Shown one piece after another: positions 47,581-55,394 of a stretch of DNA of 64,000 nt. The position numbers were made by a program, and so were the translations under genes. This DNA is from an uncultured Flavobacteriaceae bacterium. Lineage in GTDB: Bacteria > Bacteroidota > Bacteroidia > Flavobacteriales > Flavobacteriaceae. The stretch covers positions 434,001-498,000 of the forward strand of contig CANMSH010000003.1 in NCBI GenBank assembly GCA_947500525.1, given 5' to 3'. The notes beneath the pieces are model-generated. The model did no database searches. It saw only the letters and a list, made by a program, of their open reading frames with translations, and was not told the origin of the DNA. Positions within the stretch are counted from its first letter, which is position 1, and every line of letters starts with the position of its first letter.

Positions 47581-48689
47581 TTTTCTGCAACACTAATTAA
47601 TTGTATAATTTTTAACGAAACCTCTTCTGATGATAAAAAATTTTGCCCAGTGACCAATCTACCATCAACCTCAACATGTGATTTACTACGTTCTGAAAAA
47701 TGAAACTTCCCTCCTCTATCTTCAATGGTCTTTTTAATCAAAAATGGGAAGGTCTTAAAGTATGCTTTTTCTTTATTTTCGAAATCATCGGGATAACCAC
47801 TCACATTTTTACCATCTACCAAATATTTTCCATCTTTTGTTTTTAAATTAACAATACCTGCTGTTCCATGACATACTGAAGAAATGATACCGTTATATTG
47901 CTCATAAACCTCCATGGCTATATCCTGAATCTCTTTATTCTCTGGTACTCCGAACATGGCTCCTCCACCTCCAATGTATTGCACTGCTTTATACTTTGAA
48001 GCCTGCACTTCTTTAGGAGATTTTGTATTTTTCAATGCACTCATAAAATCTCTGTCATAAACATATTTTTTAATCAATTCATCAGAAGTATTGATATATG
48101 ACAACGGTACCGCACCGCCTTTAGGACTTACAAAGTCAATAACATAACCAGCTTTTTTGAACACATTATACGCATGTACTATTTCTGAAAAGCTATTACC
48201 AGTATTTAACTTAGTATTTCCATAGAAATGAGCATTCGAAAGGATAAATAATACAGCATTTTGATTTGGGTCATCGACTCGAGTTGCCGTTTTGCTGATT
48301 ATTTTCCAATTGTTTTCGATCTTTTTTAATAAAAATAAATCGATATATATCATATTTCTTTCGGGAAAAGAAATTTCTACTTTTGCATTCGCAATATCTT
48401 TTGTTACTTCTATTTCTAGAATTTTTGCATAACGTCCGTTGAACTTTCCTTTTTCACCTCTTTTAAAAAAACCTGCGTATTCTTTCGGCGTATACATTTT
48501 GAATCCGTCTTTAGCAGTAAGATATAAGGTGGCATTGTCAGCAAAAGCACTTTCAAGCATTTCGAGCTCATTATAAGAGCTTCCGTTCATATAATTTTGG
48601 AGTGTCTCTGTAATTAATGAAGATTCTGATTGTGCATTCATTCCTTGAAAAAGTAGAAAGGTGATAAACAGTAAACTATAATTTTTCAT
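47577..48689 (-). CDS. secreted NTF2/SnoaL-like domain fused to DJ-1/PfpI domain
   Basis: Signal peptide; LQNYMNGSSYNELEMLESAFADNATLY (lumazine-binding/NTF2-like); C-terminal VSPKGGAVPL...GGGGAMFGVPEN...GIISSVCHGTAGIVNL (DJ-1 nucleophile elbow). Start taken as second Met of the ORF. Confidence 0.85.
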   Translation of the reverse strand: MKNYSLLFITFLLFQGMNAQSESSLITETLQNYMNGSSYNELEMLESAFADNATLYLTAKDGFKMYTPKEYAGFFKRGEKGKFNGRYAKILEIEVTKDIANAKVEISFPERNMIYIDLFLLKKIENNWKIISKTATRVDDPNQNAVLFILSNAHFYGNTKLNTGNSFSEIVHAYNVFKKAGYVIDFVSPKGGAVPLSYINTSDELIKKYVYDRDFMSALKNTKSPKEVQASKYKAVQYIGGGGAMFGVPENKEIQDIAMEVYEQYNGIISSVCHGTAGIVNLKTKDGKYLVDGKNVSGYPDDFENKEKAYFKTFPFLIKKTIEDRGGKFHFSERSKSHVEVDGRLVTGQNFLSSEEVSLKIIQLISVAEK

Positions 48690-48750
48690 GATAAGGTGTT
48701 TTCGATTCGAATACAAACATGAAAAAACAACAGCACAACGGTGTAATCAG

Positions 48751-48777
48751 TTATAATTTAGGCGTCCTGAATTATAA
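48751..48777. promoter_or_regulatory. operator-like dyad between divergent DJ-1 and Nudix-like genes
   Basis: TTATAATTtAGG-cgt-CCTgAATTATAA, 12-bp arms with one mismatch. Confidence 0.5.
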
Positions 48778-48865
48778 TTCTGGAGTTATTACGACTTCAC
48801 AACAAACTATTTTCTCTATCAATTTCGGATATTCGAAACATGAAAACACTAAAATTCAAATAGTT

Positions 48866-49435
48866 ATGAGAAAATTTATCATTGTTATAGTATTCACATC
48901 TCTCTTGTCTTGTGACACACAAAATGAGAATAGCCATACAGCGCCTACCCATAATTTTACCGTAGAACGTCTTATTATTCTTAATGAAAAAAATGAGATC
49001 TTTATGACACGAGAGCAAGATGTTTGGGGCGCTCCATCTTTTTCTTTCGACAAACGTCAGTATGTTAAAGAAAGCATCGATAGTTTGGCAAATGCATATG
49101 GTTTATCAATCTCCCGACCAGAATTGCGTGGATATTTTGGGTTTAAATATAAATATCACCCATTTGCTACAAGACGCGCCTTTTATGTAGCCGAGTATAT
49201 AAGTGGTAATCCCATAATACCAGCTCCCATGGAAGAATTTAAATGGATGTCTTTAGAGGAAGTCATAGAAAATTCTATTGTCGATGCTTGGAAAGATATT
49301 TTCAAACATATTTTAGAGAATCCGAACACAGTATGGGGAGCATCTTTTGAGGTATATAGAGATGGATCAGATCACCGAACAAGAACTACTGAATCATTTT
49401 ACCCATTATTTAAGACAAAAGAAATCGAAGAATAA
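48866..49435 (+). CDS. Nudix-like lipoprotein with degenerate Nudix box
   Basis: MRKFIIVIVFTSLLSC lipobox; ERLIILNEKNEIFMTREQDVWGAPSFSF...YGLSI...EEFKWMSLEEV fold pattern of Nudix proteins; ORF start 48719 is probably too early. Confidence 0.65.
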   Translation: MRKFIIVIVFTSLLSCDTQNENSHTAPTHNFTVERLIILNEKNEIFMTREQDVWGAPSFSFDKRQYVKESIDSLANAYGLSISRPELRGYFGFKYKYHPFATRRAFYVAEYISGNPIIPAPMEEFKWMSLEEVIENSIVDAWKDIFKHILENPNTVWGASFEVYRDGSDHRTRTTESFYPLFKTKEIEE

Positions 49436-49447
49436 GAAGGTAAACAC

Positions 49448-50497
49448 CTAACTAAATTGCTTTTTAAACGCTGCTGGAGTTTTGCCAACGGCCTTTTTAA
49501 AAGTAGCGTAAAAACTTGATTTAGAAGAAAAGCCAGCCTCGTAACCAATAGCCTCTAAGGTGAATTGATTATTTTCTTTCAGTAAGCGTTTTGCTTCATT
49601 TATACGATGGTCATTTACGTATGAAGCGAAGCTTTTCCCTAGATTATCATTCAATAATTGGGATAATTTATGTGTAGAAATATGGATATCTTTCGCAACC
49701 AATTGTAATTTTATATCTGCCTTTTTGTAAAGCTCTTTATCTTTCATCAAATCATTTAACTGCTTAATTAAAAAATTCGCTTCAGATTCATCAATCTTTT
49801 TAGCGCCATACTTTTGCGGAATATCCTGAAAAATAGTATTCCTATTTTTCTTAAACAAAAAGAAAAACAACAAACCATAAAAGACGACTGAAAATGTAAT
49901 TGTTCCGACTAGATACAAATAAAAGTAGCCGATCATATAAGCAGAAAATATTAATACGTTTCCTACAAAAACAGCCACTAGCCATAACTCTGCTGTTGTA
50001 CATTTTTGAGTTTTACTGAATAGTTTTAAAAAAATATCTTTAAGTACTACTCCAGATAATACAATATAAATACCCCAAATGAAATAAATAAAATGAACAA
50101 AATAGACATGCCAAAATTCAATATTCGTTTCATAAGGTTTGATAATTCCAACAATTAAGACGACTAAAAATAAAATGCCAATATGAACTTTCCAAGAAGT
50201 TGGAATCACTCTTATATTTTTGACCGACGACCTCAAATAATAATATAAGAATATCCCTATTAAAAAACAGGCCGACAATCCTATTTGAGGTATTATTAGT
50301 TCCTTCTCTGAAGCTTCGGTAAAAATCATATATACCGATTTTCCGATTCGAATACTCAACATTAAAACAAGTAATCCGAAAAAGATATTTTGGGGGCGTT
50401 TTTGTTTAGAAAAGAATAAGAAATAAAAGCTCGCTAAAAAGCCGTTAAAAACTCCTACTGAACAAATAAAAAAAAGTATTGGATCTTTAAATGTCAC
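49448..50497 (-). CDS. AraC family transcriptional regulator with N-terminal multi-TM region
   Basis: About 7 hydrophobic segments then C-terminal HTH ([48 protein letters not shown]). Confidence 0.93.
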   Translation of the reverse strand: MTFKDPILFFICSVGVFNGFLASFYFLFFSKQKRPQNIFFGLLVLMLSIRIGKSVYMIFTEASEKELIIPQIGLSACFLIGIFLYYYLRSSVKNIRVIPTSWKVHIGILFLVVLIVGIIKPYETNIEFWHVYFVHFIYFIWGIYIVLSGVVLKDIFLKLFSKTQKCTTAELWLVAVFVGNVLIFSAYMIGYFYLYLVGTITFSVVFYGLLFFFLFKKNRNTIFQDIPQKYGAKKIDESEANFLIKQLNDLMKDKELYKKADIKLQLVAKDIHISTHKLSQLLNDNLGKSFASYVNDHRINEAKRLLKENNQFTLEAIGYEAGFSSKSSFYATFKKAVGKTPAAFKKQFS

Positions 50498-50670
50498 CGT
50501 TTATGCAAAAATTATTTTCGCCCAAGTTAATAAATAAAATCCCAAATATTGTTAATCTTCTCTTAACCAAATTCAAATACTACGTTGATAACTTTTATAT
50601 AATTTTAGGGTACTTTCTCTTTGTAGTTACTCCTTTTTTTTACTTTTATTTTCTAGAAAATGATGACGAC

Positions 50671-51495
50671 ATGAAACAATATTTAGATTTAGTAAAGCAC
50701 GTTTTAGAGAACGGTAATGAAAAAGGAGATAGAACCGGAACGGGCACCAAGAGCGTTTTTGGTTATCAAATGCGTTTTGATCTAAGTGAAGGTTTTCCGA
50801 TGGTTACAACAAAGAAATTGCATCTTAAATCTATTGTTCATGAATTGCTGTGGTTTATTAAAGGAGATACGAATGTAAAATACTTACAAGATAATGGCGT
50901 GCGCATTTGGAATGAATGGGCCGACGAAAATGGCGATTTAGGTCCGGTTTATGGACATCAATGGCGTAATTGGAATAGTGATGAGATAGACCAGCTAAAA
51001 GATGTCATCACGACTTTAAAAAACAATCCGAACAGTAGAAGAATGCTTGTTTCTGCATGGAACCCAAGTGTTTTACCAGATACGTCAAAATCATTCAGTG
51101 AAAACGTTGCAAATGGCAAAGCCGCACTCCCTCCATGCCATGCTTTTTTTCAGTTCTATGTTGCTGATGGTAAACTCTCCTGCCAACTGTATCAAAGAAG
51201 TGCCGACATTTTTCTAGGCGTACCATTTAATATAGCTTCATATGCGTTATTTACATTAATGATGGCGCAAGTGTGTGGTTATGAACCTGGAGAATTCATA
51301 CATACGTTTGGAGACGCACATATCTATAACAACCATTTCGAACAATTAGAGTTGCAACTCTCTCGTGATACTCGACCGTTACCAAAAATGATATTGAATC
51401 CAGAAGTGAAAAACATAACAGATTTCACTTTCGATGATTTTACCTTAGTTGATTACAATCCGCATCCGCATATAAAAGGCGCGGTAGCTGTATAA
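50671..51495 (+). CDS. thyA: thymidylate synthase
   Basis: [77 protein letters not shown] 50671 is the homologous start, not 50491. Confidence 0.98.
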   Translation: MKQYLDLVKHVLENGNEKGDRTGTGTKSVFGYQMRFDLSEGFPMVTTKKLHLKSIVHELLWFIKGDTNVKYLQDNGVRIWNEWADENGDLGPVYGHQWRNWNSDEIDQLKDVITTLKNNPNSRRMLVSAWNPSVLPDTSKSFSENVANGKAALPPCHAFFQFYVADGKLSCQLYQRSADIFLGVPFNIASYALFTLMMAQVCGYEPGEFIHTFGDAHIYNNHFEQLELQLSRDTRPLPKMILNPEVKNITDFTFDDFTLVDYNPHPHIKGAVAV

Positions 51496-51497
51496 AA

Positions 51498-51794
51498 TTA
51501 TAATTCTAATACAGCGTTTTCAGCACCCGCATAGTTGTTCCAAACATAGCTATCGGCTTGCTCATCATTCGTGTACTTACTATCAATTAAATACCTGAAT
51601 TCATAATTTGCGTTTTTCGCTAAATCTATTGAACCTTTAAAAGTACCGTTTTTCAATTTTCTTAATTTTGAAGCACTGGTGTCCCAATTGTTAAATGAAC
51701 CAATAACTGCAACTCTCTTTGCTTCTTTCGCTGGTACTGTAAATGTTACTTTACATACGGGTTTACTTTTTAAATACTGTTTCTTAATTGCCAT
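51498..51794 (-). CDS. stand-alone CBM48 / AMPK glycogen-binding (isoamylase early-set) domain protein
   Basis: CKVTFTVPAKEAKRVAVIGSFNNWDTSASKLRKLKNGTFKGSIDLAKNANYEFRYLIDSKYTND. Confidence 0.9.
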   Translation of the reverse strand: MAIKKQYLKSKPVCKVTFTVPAKEAKRVAVIGSFNNWDTSASKLRKLKNGTFKGSIDLAKNANYEFRYLIDSKYTNDEQADSYVWNNYAGAENAVLEL

Positions 51795-51807
51795 ACTATT
51801 TAACTTT

Positions 51808-51893
51808 AAAATTTGATATAAAATTAGGCAAGAATCGCTAATAAAACCGCATTATTCGTTAAGTCTATGTTATTTTTATGAATATCAAATTTT
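51808..51893. repeat. perfect 12-bp inverted repeat pair flanking the CBM48 gene promoter region
   Basis: AAAATTTGATAT (51808-51819) and ATATCAAATTTT (51882-51893). Confidence 0.5.
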
Positions 51894-51963
51894 CGTTCTC
51901 GATAAAAAATTGAAATCTTAAAAAAGGCATTGTTAAAATTTCATTTTATCTTTTTTTTAACAG

Positions 51964-51992
51964 TTGTTTTTCAGCAAATACTAGTATTTTTG
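51964..51992 (+). promoter_or_regulatory. Bacteroidota-type promoter (TTG-N18-TAttTTTG)
   Basis: TTG 51964-51966 and TATTTTTG 51985-51992, upstream of the 52088 CDS. Confidence 0.5.
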
Positions 51993-52087
51993 TAACTAAC
52001 CTAACATCAATAACCGTTAATTAGATAAATAGTCTAACTTTGAAGTATTCAAGACATAGTGTTTACATCAATTAAATAACTTGAGAA

Positions 52088-52279
52088 ATGGAAAAAGGAG
52101 AATTAAAAAGAAACATTCTAGAAAGAATAGAAAGTATTGATGATATAAATAGGTTATCTGCAATTCAAACGATACTGAACACTTTAGAAAGTGAACAGAT
52201 CAGTTTAGACCAAGTGAATGATGCCTTAGAAACGGAAGACTTTTCAGGCTACATTAAAGAATGGTTAAAAAATATGTAG
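52088..52279 (+). CDS. small hypothetical protein (63 aa)
   Basis: ATG ORF downstream of a plausible promoter; no family recognised. Confidence 0.6.
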   Translation: MEKGELKRNILERIESIDDINRLSAIQTILNTLESEQISLDQVNDALETEDFSGYIKEWLKNM

Positions 52280-52310
52280 TTTTGTAACTCATTTTTATAA
52301 AATTGTTTCA

Positions 52311-52778
52311 ATGAAAAAGATTACTTTTTTATTAATTGTATTCTTAAGTAGTTCTGCCATGTACTCTCAGGAATCTGAAGAAATTATCGAAGAAGTCGCT
52401 ATTGAAGAAGTGGTTGATAAACCTCAAGATATACCATTCTCGATTATTGAAGAAGTTCCTATTTACCCTGGATGCGAAAATCTTGGCAGAACTGATAAAA
52501 AAACCTGCTTTCAGAACAAAATCGTTAAACATATCTCTAAGAATTTTAATTATGTGAATAAAGACAGTTTAGCGTCGGGTCGCAAAAAGATTTACGTGAT
52601 GTTTACTATTGACAAAGAAGGCATTGTAAAGAACATCAACGCTCGGGCTCCTCATCCCGCATTGGCCTCAGAAGGCAAAAGAGTAATTCAGTTGATACCT
52701 CAAATGACTCCTGGAAAACAAAGAGGAAAACCTGTTAATGTGAAATATCTACTCCCCATAACTTTTACAATAGAATAA
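52311..52778 (+). CDS. secreted TonB C-terminal-domain-like protein
   Basis: Signal peptide MKKITFLLIVFLSSSAMYSQ; IYPGCENLGRTDKKTCFQNKIVKHISKNFN...RKKIYVMFTIDKEGIVKNINARAPHPALASEGKRVIQLIPQMTPGKQRGKPVNVKYLLPITF, similar to the TonBs at 33000 and 33828. Confidence 0.85.
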   Translation: MKKITFLLIVFLSSSAMYSQESEEIIEEVAIEEVVDKPQDIPFSIIEEVPIYPGCENLGRTDKKTCFQNKIVKHISKNFNYVNKDSLASGRKKIYVMFTIDKEGIVKNINARAPHPALASEGKRVIQLIPQMTPGKQRGKPVNVKYLLPITFTIE

Positions 52779-52785
52779 TTACAAT

Positions 52786-53172
52786 TTGGAATCAAAAGAA
52801 CAGCACGAAGTTTATGAAAAAGCTCGCAAAAGAGTAAAACAAAAAAAGCGATTGTATTATCACTTTTTATTGTTTTTAGTAGGTTCAGTATTTTTAATAG
52901 TACTGAACGTTGTTTTTGACGTTGGTGAACAATTTGGAGAATGGTTTAAATATGCAGTTGCTGCTTGGTTGTTTCTTTGGATACTACATTTTGTGAATGT
53001 ATTCATTACGAATCGTTTTTTTGGTAAAGATTGGGAACGTATAGAGACCGAAAAACTCATTTCTAAACATGCTGAAAAAGTTGAAAAGTTAGAGAATAAC
53101 CTCATTAAGAACAAAATTATTACACCTAACGACGCATTGCCAGAGTCAGAAAAAAAAAATCTAGATCTATGA
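52786..53172 (+). CDS. 2TM domain-containing membrane protein (TTG start)
   Basis: EKARKRVKQKKRLYYHFLLFLVGSVFLIVLNVVF...WFKYAVAAWLFLWILHFVNVFITNRFFGKDWERIE. Confidence 0.85.
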   Translation: MESKEQHEVYEKARKRVKQKKRLYYHFLLFLVGSVFLIVLNVVFDVGEQFGEWFKYAVAAWLFLWILHFVNVFITNRFFGKDWERIETEKLISKHAEKVEKLENNLIKNKIITPNDALPESEKKNLDL

Positions 53173-53657
53173 TCACTCTTATTGCCGCCATTGGTAAGAA
53201 TAATGAGTTAGGAAAAGACAACGATTTAATTTGGCACTTACCCAACGATCTTAAAAGGTTCAAAAAGGTTACGGCAGGACACCATGTAATTATGGGTCGA
53301 AAAACGTATGAATCCCTGGGCAGACCGTTACCAAATCGTACGAACATAATTATTACTCGTAATTCGAACTATAAAGCAGATGGTTGTGTTGTTGTGCATT
53401 CTTTAAAAGAAGCCATTGCAGCGGCTCAAGAAGATGAAAATCCATATATTTTAGGAGGTGCCGAAATTTATAATCAGGCTATAGCAATAGCCGATTATTT
53501 AGATATAACCCATGTAGATGCTTCGCTTGATGCGGATGCTTTTTTTCCTGAAATTGACGAAAATCTATGGGTTACAATTGCCCGAGAGGATCATCAAAAA
53601 GACGAAAGGCATCAGTATAATTACAGCTTTGTGACATACAAAAAAGTGGGCCGATAG
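53169..53657 (+). CDS. folA: dihydrofolate reductase
   Basis: MITLIAAIGKNNELGKDNDLIWHLPNDLKRFKKVTAGHHVIMGRKTYESLGRPLPNRTNIIITRN. Confidence 0.98.
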   Translation: MITLIAAIGKNNELGKDNDLIWHLPNDLKRFKKVTAGHHVIMGRKTYESLGRPLPNRTNIIITRNSNYKADGCVVVHSLKEAIAAAQEDENPYILGGAEIYNQAIAIADYLDITHVDASLDADAFFPEIDENLWVTIAREDHQKDERHQYNYSFVTYKKVGR

Positions 53658-53669
53658 CCCACTTTTCAC
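53642..53669 (+). terminator. terminator hairpin spanning the folA stop codon
   Basis: AAAAGTGGGC-cgata-GCCCACTTTT, stop TAG at 53655-53657 lies in loop/stem. Confidence 0.75.
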
Positions 53670-53712
53670 CAATTTAACTAAACTTATGAATCAAATACAG
53701 ATCATAATATTT

Positions 53713-54309
53713 TTAGATGTCTAAGTTTTGAATAAATCTTCTACCCTCTACCTTGATTACGAAGGTGTAAACACCTTTCGCTGAAGTAGAAAAATCATAG
53801 ATTTTTCCTAAAACATCTCCTTCTTTTTCAATTTTCCCAGCATATATTGATTCTCCATTGTCTGCAAAGATTTCAACATTTAAAACCTCATTATTTACAG
53901 AAGCCTTAGAAACGTGTACATATTTCTTATTACTAACAAACACCACTGGTTTAAAAATACTCTCTTCTAATTCTTTATCGAAAGTAACAACAGAAGCCGT
54001 CACTTTAAAGGGAACAATTTTAATCTCTACGTCTTGTTCCATTTCAAAATAATAATTACCATTTGGTAGTGATGTTAAATCAAATCCTTTTGTATAATTA
54101 CCGTTTAACTGTATTGCTTCCTTATATAATATCAATCCATTTACATCTTTAATAGATAGAATTGAACCTTTCTTTACATCGTTAAAAGTTACATTCGTTC
54201 TTACTCTTTTCCCTTTGTTTGTGTTACCTGAAATCTCATTTCCGTAACTTACTGAAACACCTACTATTAGTGCTACAAGTACTAAACTTTTTCTAATTGT
54301 TGTTTTCAT
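53713..54309 (-). CDS. small secreted protein with two beta-repeats resembling T9SS C-terminal sorting / DUF3244-like domains
   Basis: Signal peptide; repeat 1 ILSIKDVNGLILYKE...LTSLPNGNYYFEMEQDVEIKIVPF; repeat 2 LNVEIFADNGESIYAG...FSTSAKGVYTFVIKVEGRRFIQNLDI. Confidence 0.7.
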   Translation of the reverse strand: MKTTIRKSLVLVALIVGVSVSYGNEISGNTNKGKRVRTNVTFNDVKKGSILSIKDVNGLILYKEAIQLNGNYTKGFDLTSLPNGNYYFEMEQDVEIKIVPFKVTASVVTFDKELEESIFKPVVFVSNKKYVHVSKASVNNEVLNVEIFADNGESIYAGKIEKEGDVLGKIYDFSTSAKGVYTFVIKVEGRRFIQNLDI

Positions 54310-54338
54310 AATTTATTATTTTACATTATTAGACAAGG

Positions 54339-54346
54339 CAAAGGTA
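54339..54346 (-). promoter_or_regulatory. candidate -7 element TACCTTTG for the 53713..54309 gene
   Basis: Plus strand CAAAGGTA. Confidence 0.45.
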
Positions 54347-54468
54347 TAAGCAATCTACATGTCTAAAAACATCAGTTTTGACGAATTTATATACAAAATT
54401 AACATTAAGAAATTGTTAAGAGCCTATTTAGGTTAATTTAGCATATATTATTGTTAAATTACTACACA

Positions 54469-54495
54469 TTGATTATTTCTTATGATGTACCTTTG
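54469..54495 (+). promoter_or_regulatory. Bacteroidota-type promoter (TTG-N16-TACCTTTG) for the AraC gene
   Basis: TTG 54469-54471; TACCTTTG 54488-54495; ATG at 54513. Confidence 0.5.
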
Positions 54496-54512
54496 TAAAA
54501 AAACTGAGGATA

Positions 54513-55385
54513 ATGGCACTGCGAAAACCAGCTTTTGAAAAAGTAAGTCCAGAATTTGGGAGTTCTATTTTAGTCAAGCAACATACAGAGAAAAGGAAAA
54601 ATAGTCATATGTTTTGGCATTTCCATCCTGAAATAGAACTTGTTTATGTAAATAAAGGGCGTGGCAAGAGACACATTGGAAATCACTTGTCTTATTTTAA
54701 TAATAGTCAACTCATTTTAATTGGATCAAATTTACCGCACAATGGGTTTACGGATGGATTAACGGCAAAAGGTTCGGAAACCGTTGTACAGTTTAAACCA
54801 AATTTTCTAGGAGATACTTTTTTTACGCTCCCAGAAATGGCAAGTATATTAACCTTATTTGAGCGTGCTAAAAAAGGCATTTTGTATCCTCCTGAAACGA
54901 AAAAGATATTGGGACCTCAAATAGAAAATCTAGCCACATTGGAAGGGTTTGAGCGTATTAACAAACTATTGGAAATATTACATGAACTTTCTTCGGCTGT
55001 AGACTATACTATATTAAACGCAGACGGTTTTGCTTTTGAGACAGAACCTCAAGACAGCACAAAGATTGATTTAATTTTTAAACATATCAACCATAATTTC
55101 CATCGTCATATTAGTTTAGATGAAATTGCAGATAAAGTAAGCATGACGGTCCCCGCATTTTGTCGATATTTTAAAAAAGCAACCGGAAAAACCTTCACGA
55201 AACTTGTGAATGAATATCGCGTTGTTCATGCCACGAAGTTATTATCTGAAAGTCAAAATAGTATTACTGATATATGCTTTGAATGCGGTTTTAATAATTT
55301 CTCACATTTCAACAAATTGTTTAAAGAATTTACAGGCAAGAGCGCTTCAAAATATCGAAGCGAAATGAAGCGCATTATTCAATAA
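54513..55385 (+). CDS. AraC family transcriptional regulator (cupin N-terminal domain)
   Basis: HMFWHFHPEIELVYVNKGRGKRHIGNHLSYFNNSQLILIGSNLPH cupin; C-terminal two-HTH AraC domain. Confidence 0.95.
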   Translation: MALRKPAFEKVSPEFGSSILVKQHTEKRKNSHMFWHFHPEIELVYVNKGRGKRHIGNHLSYFNNSQLILIGSNLPHNGFTDGLTAKGSETVVQFKPNFLGDTFFTLPEMASILTLFERAKKGILYPPETKKILGPQIENLATLEGFERINKLLEILHELSSAVDYTILNADGFAFETEPQDSTKIDLIFKHINHNFHRHISLDEIADKVSMTVPAFCRYFKKATGKTFTKLVNEYRVVHATKLLSESQNSITDICFECGFNNFSHFNKLFKEFTGKSASKYRSEMKRIIQ

Positions 55386-55394
55386 TGTGTCTGG

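Noticed and set aside
52088-52279. Possible antitoxin-like 63-aa protein
   Set aside because: No partner toxin gene adjacent; the next gene is a secreted TonB-like protein. Kept only as hypothetical.
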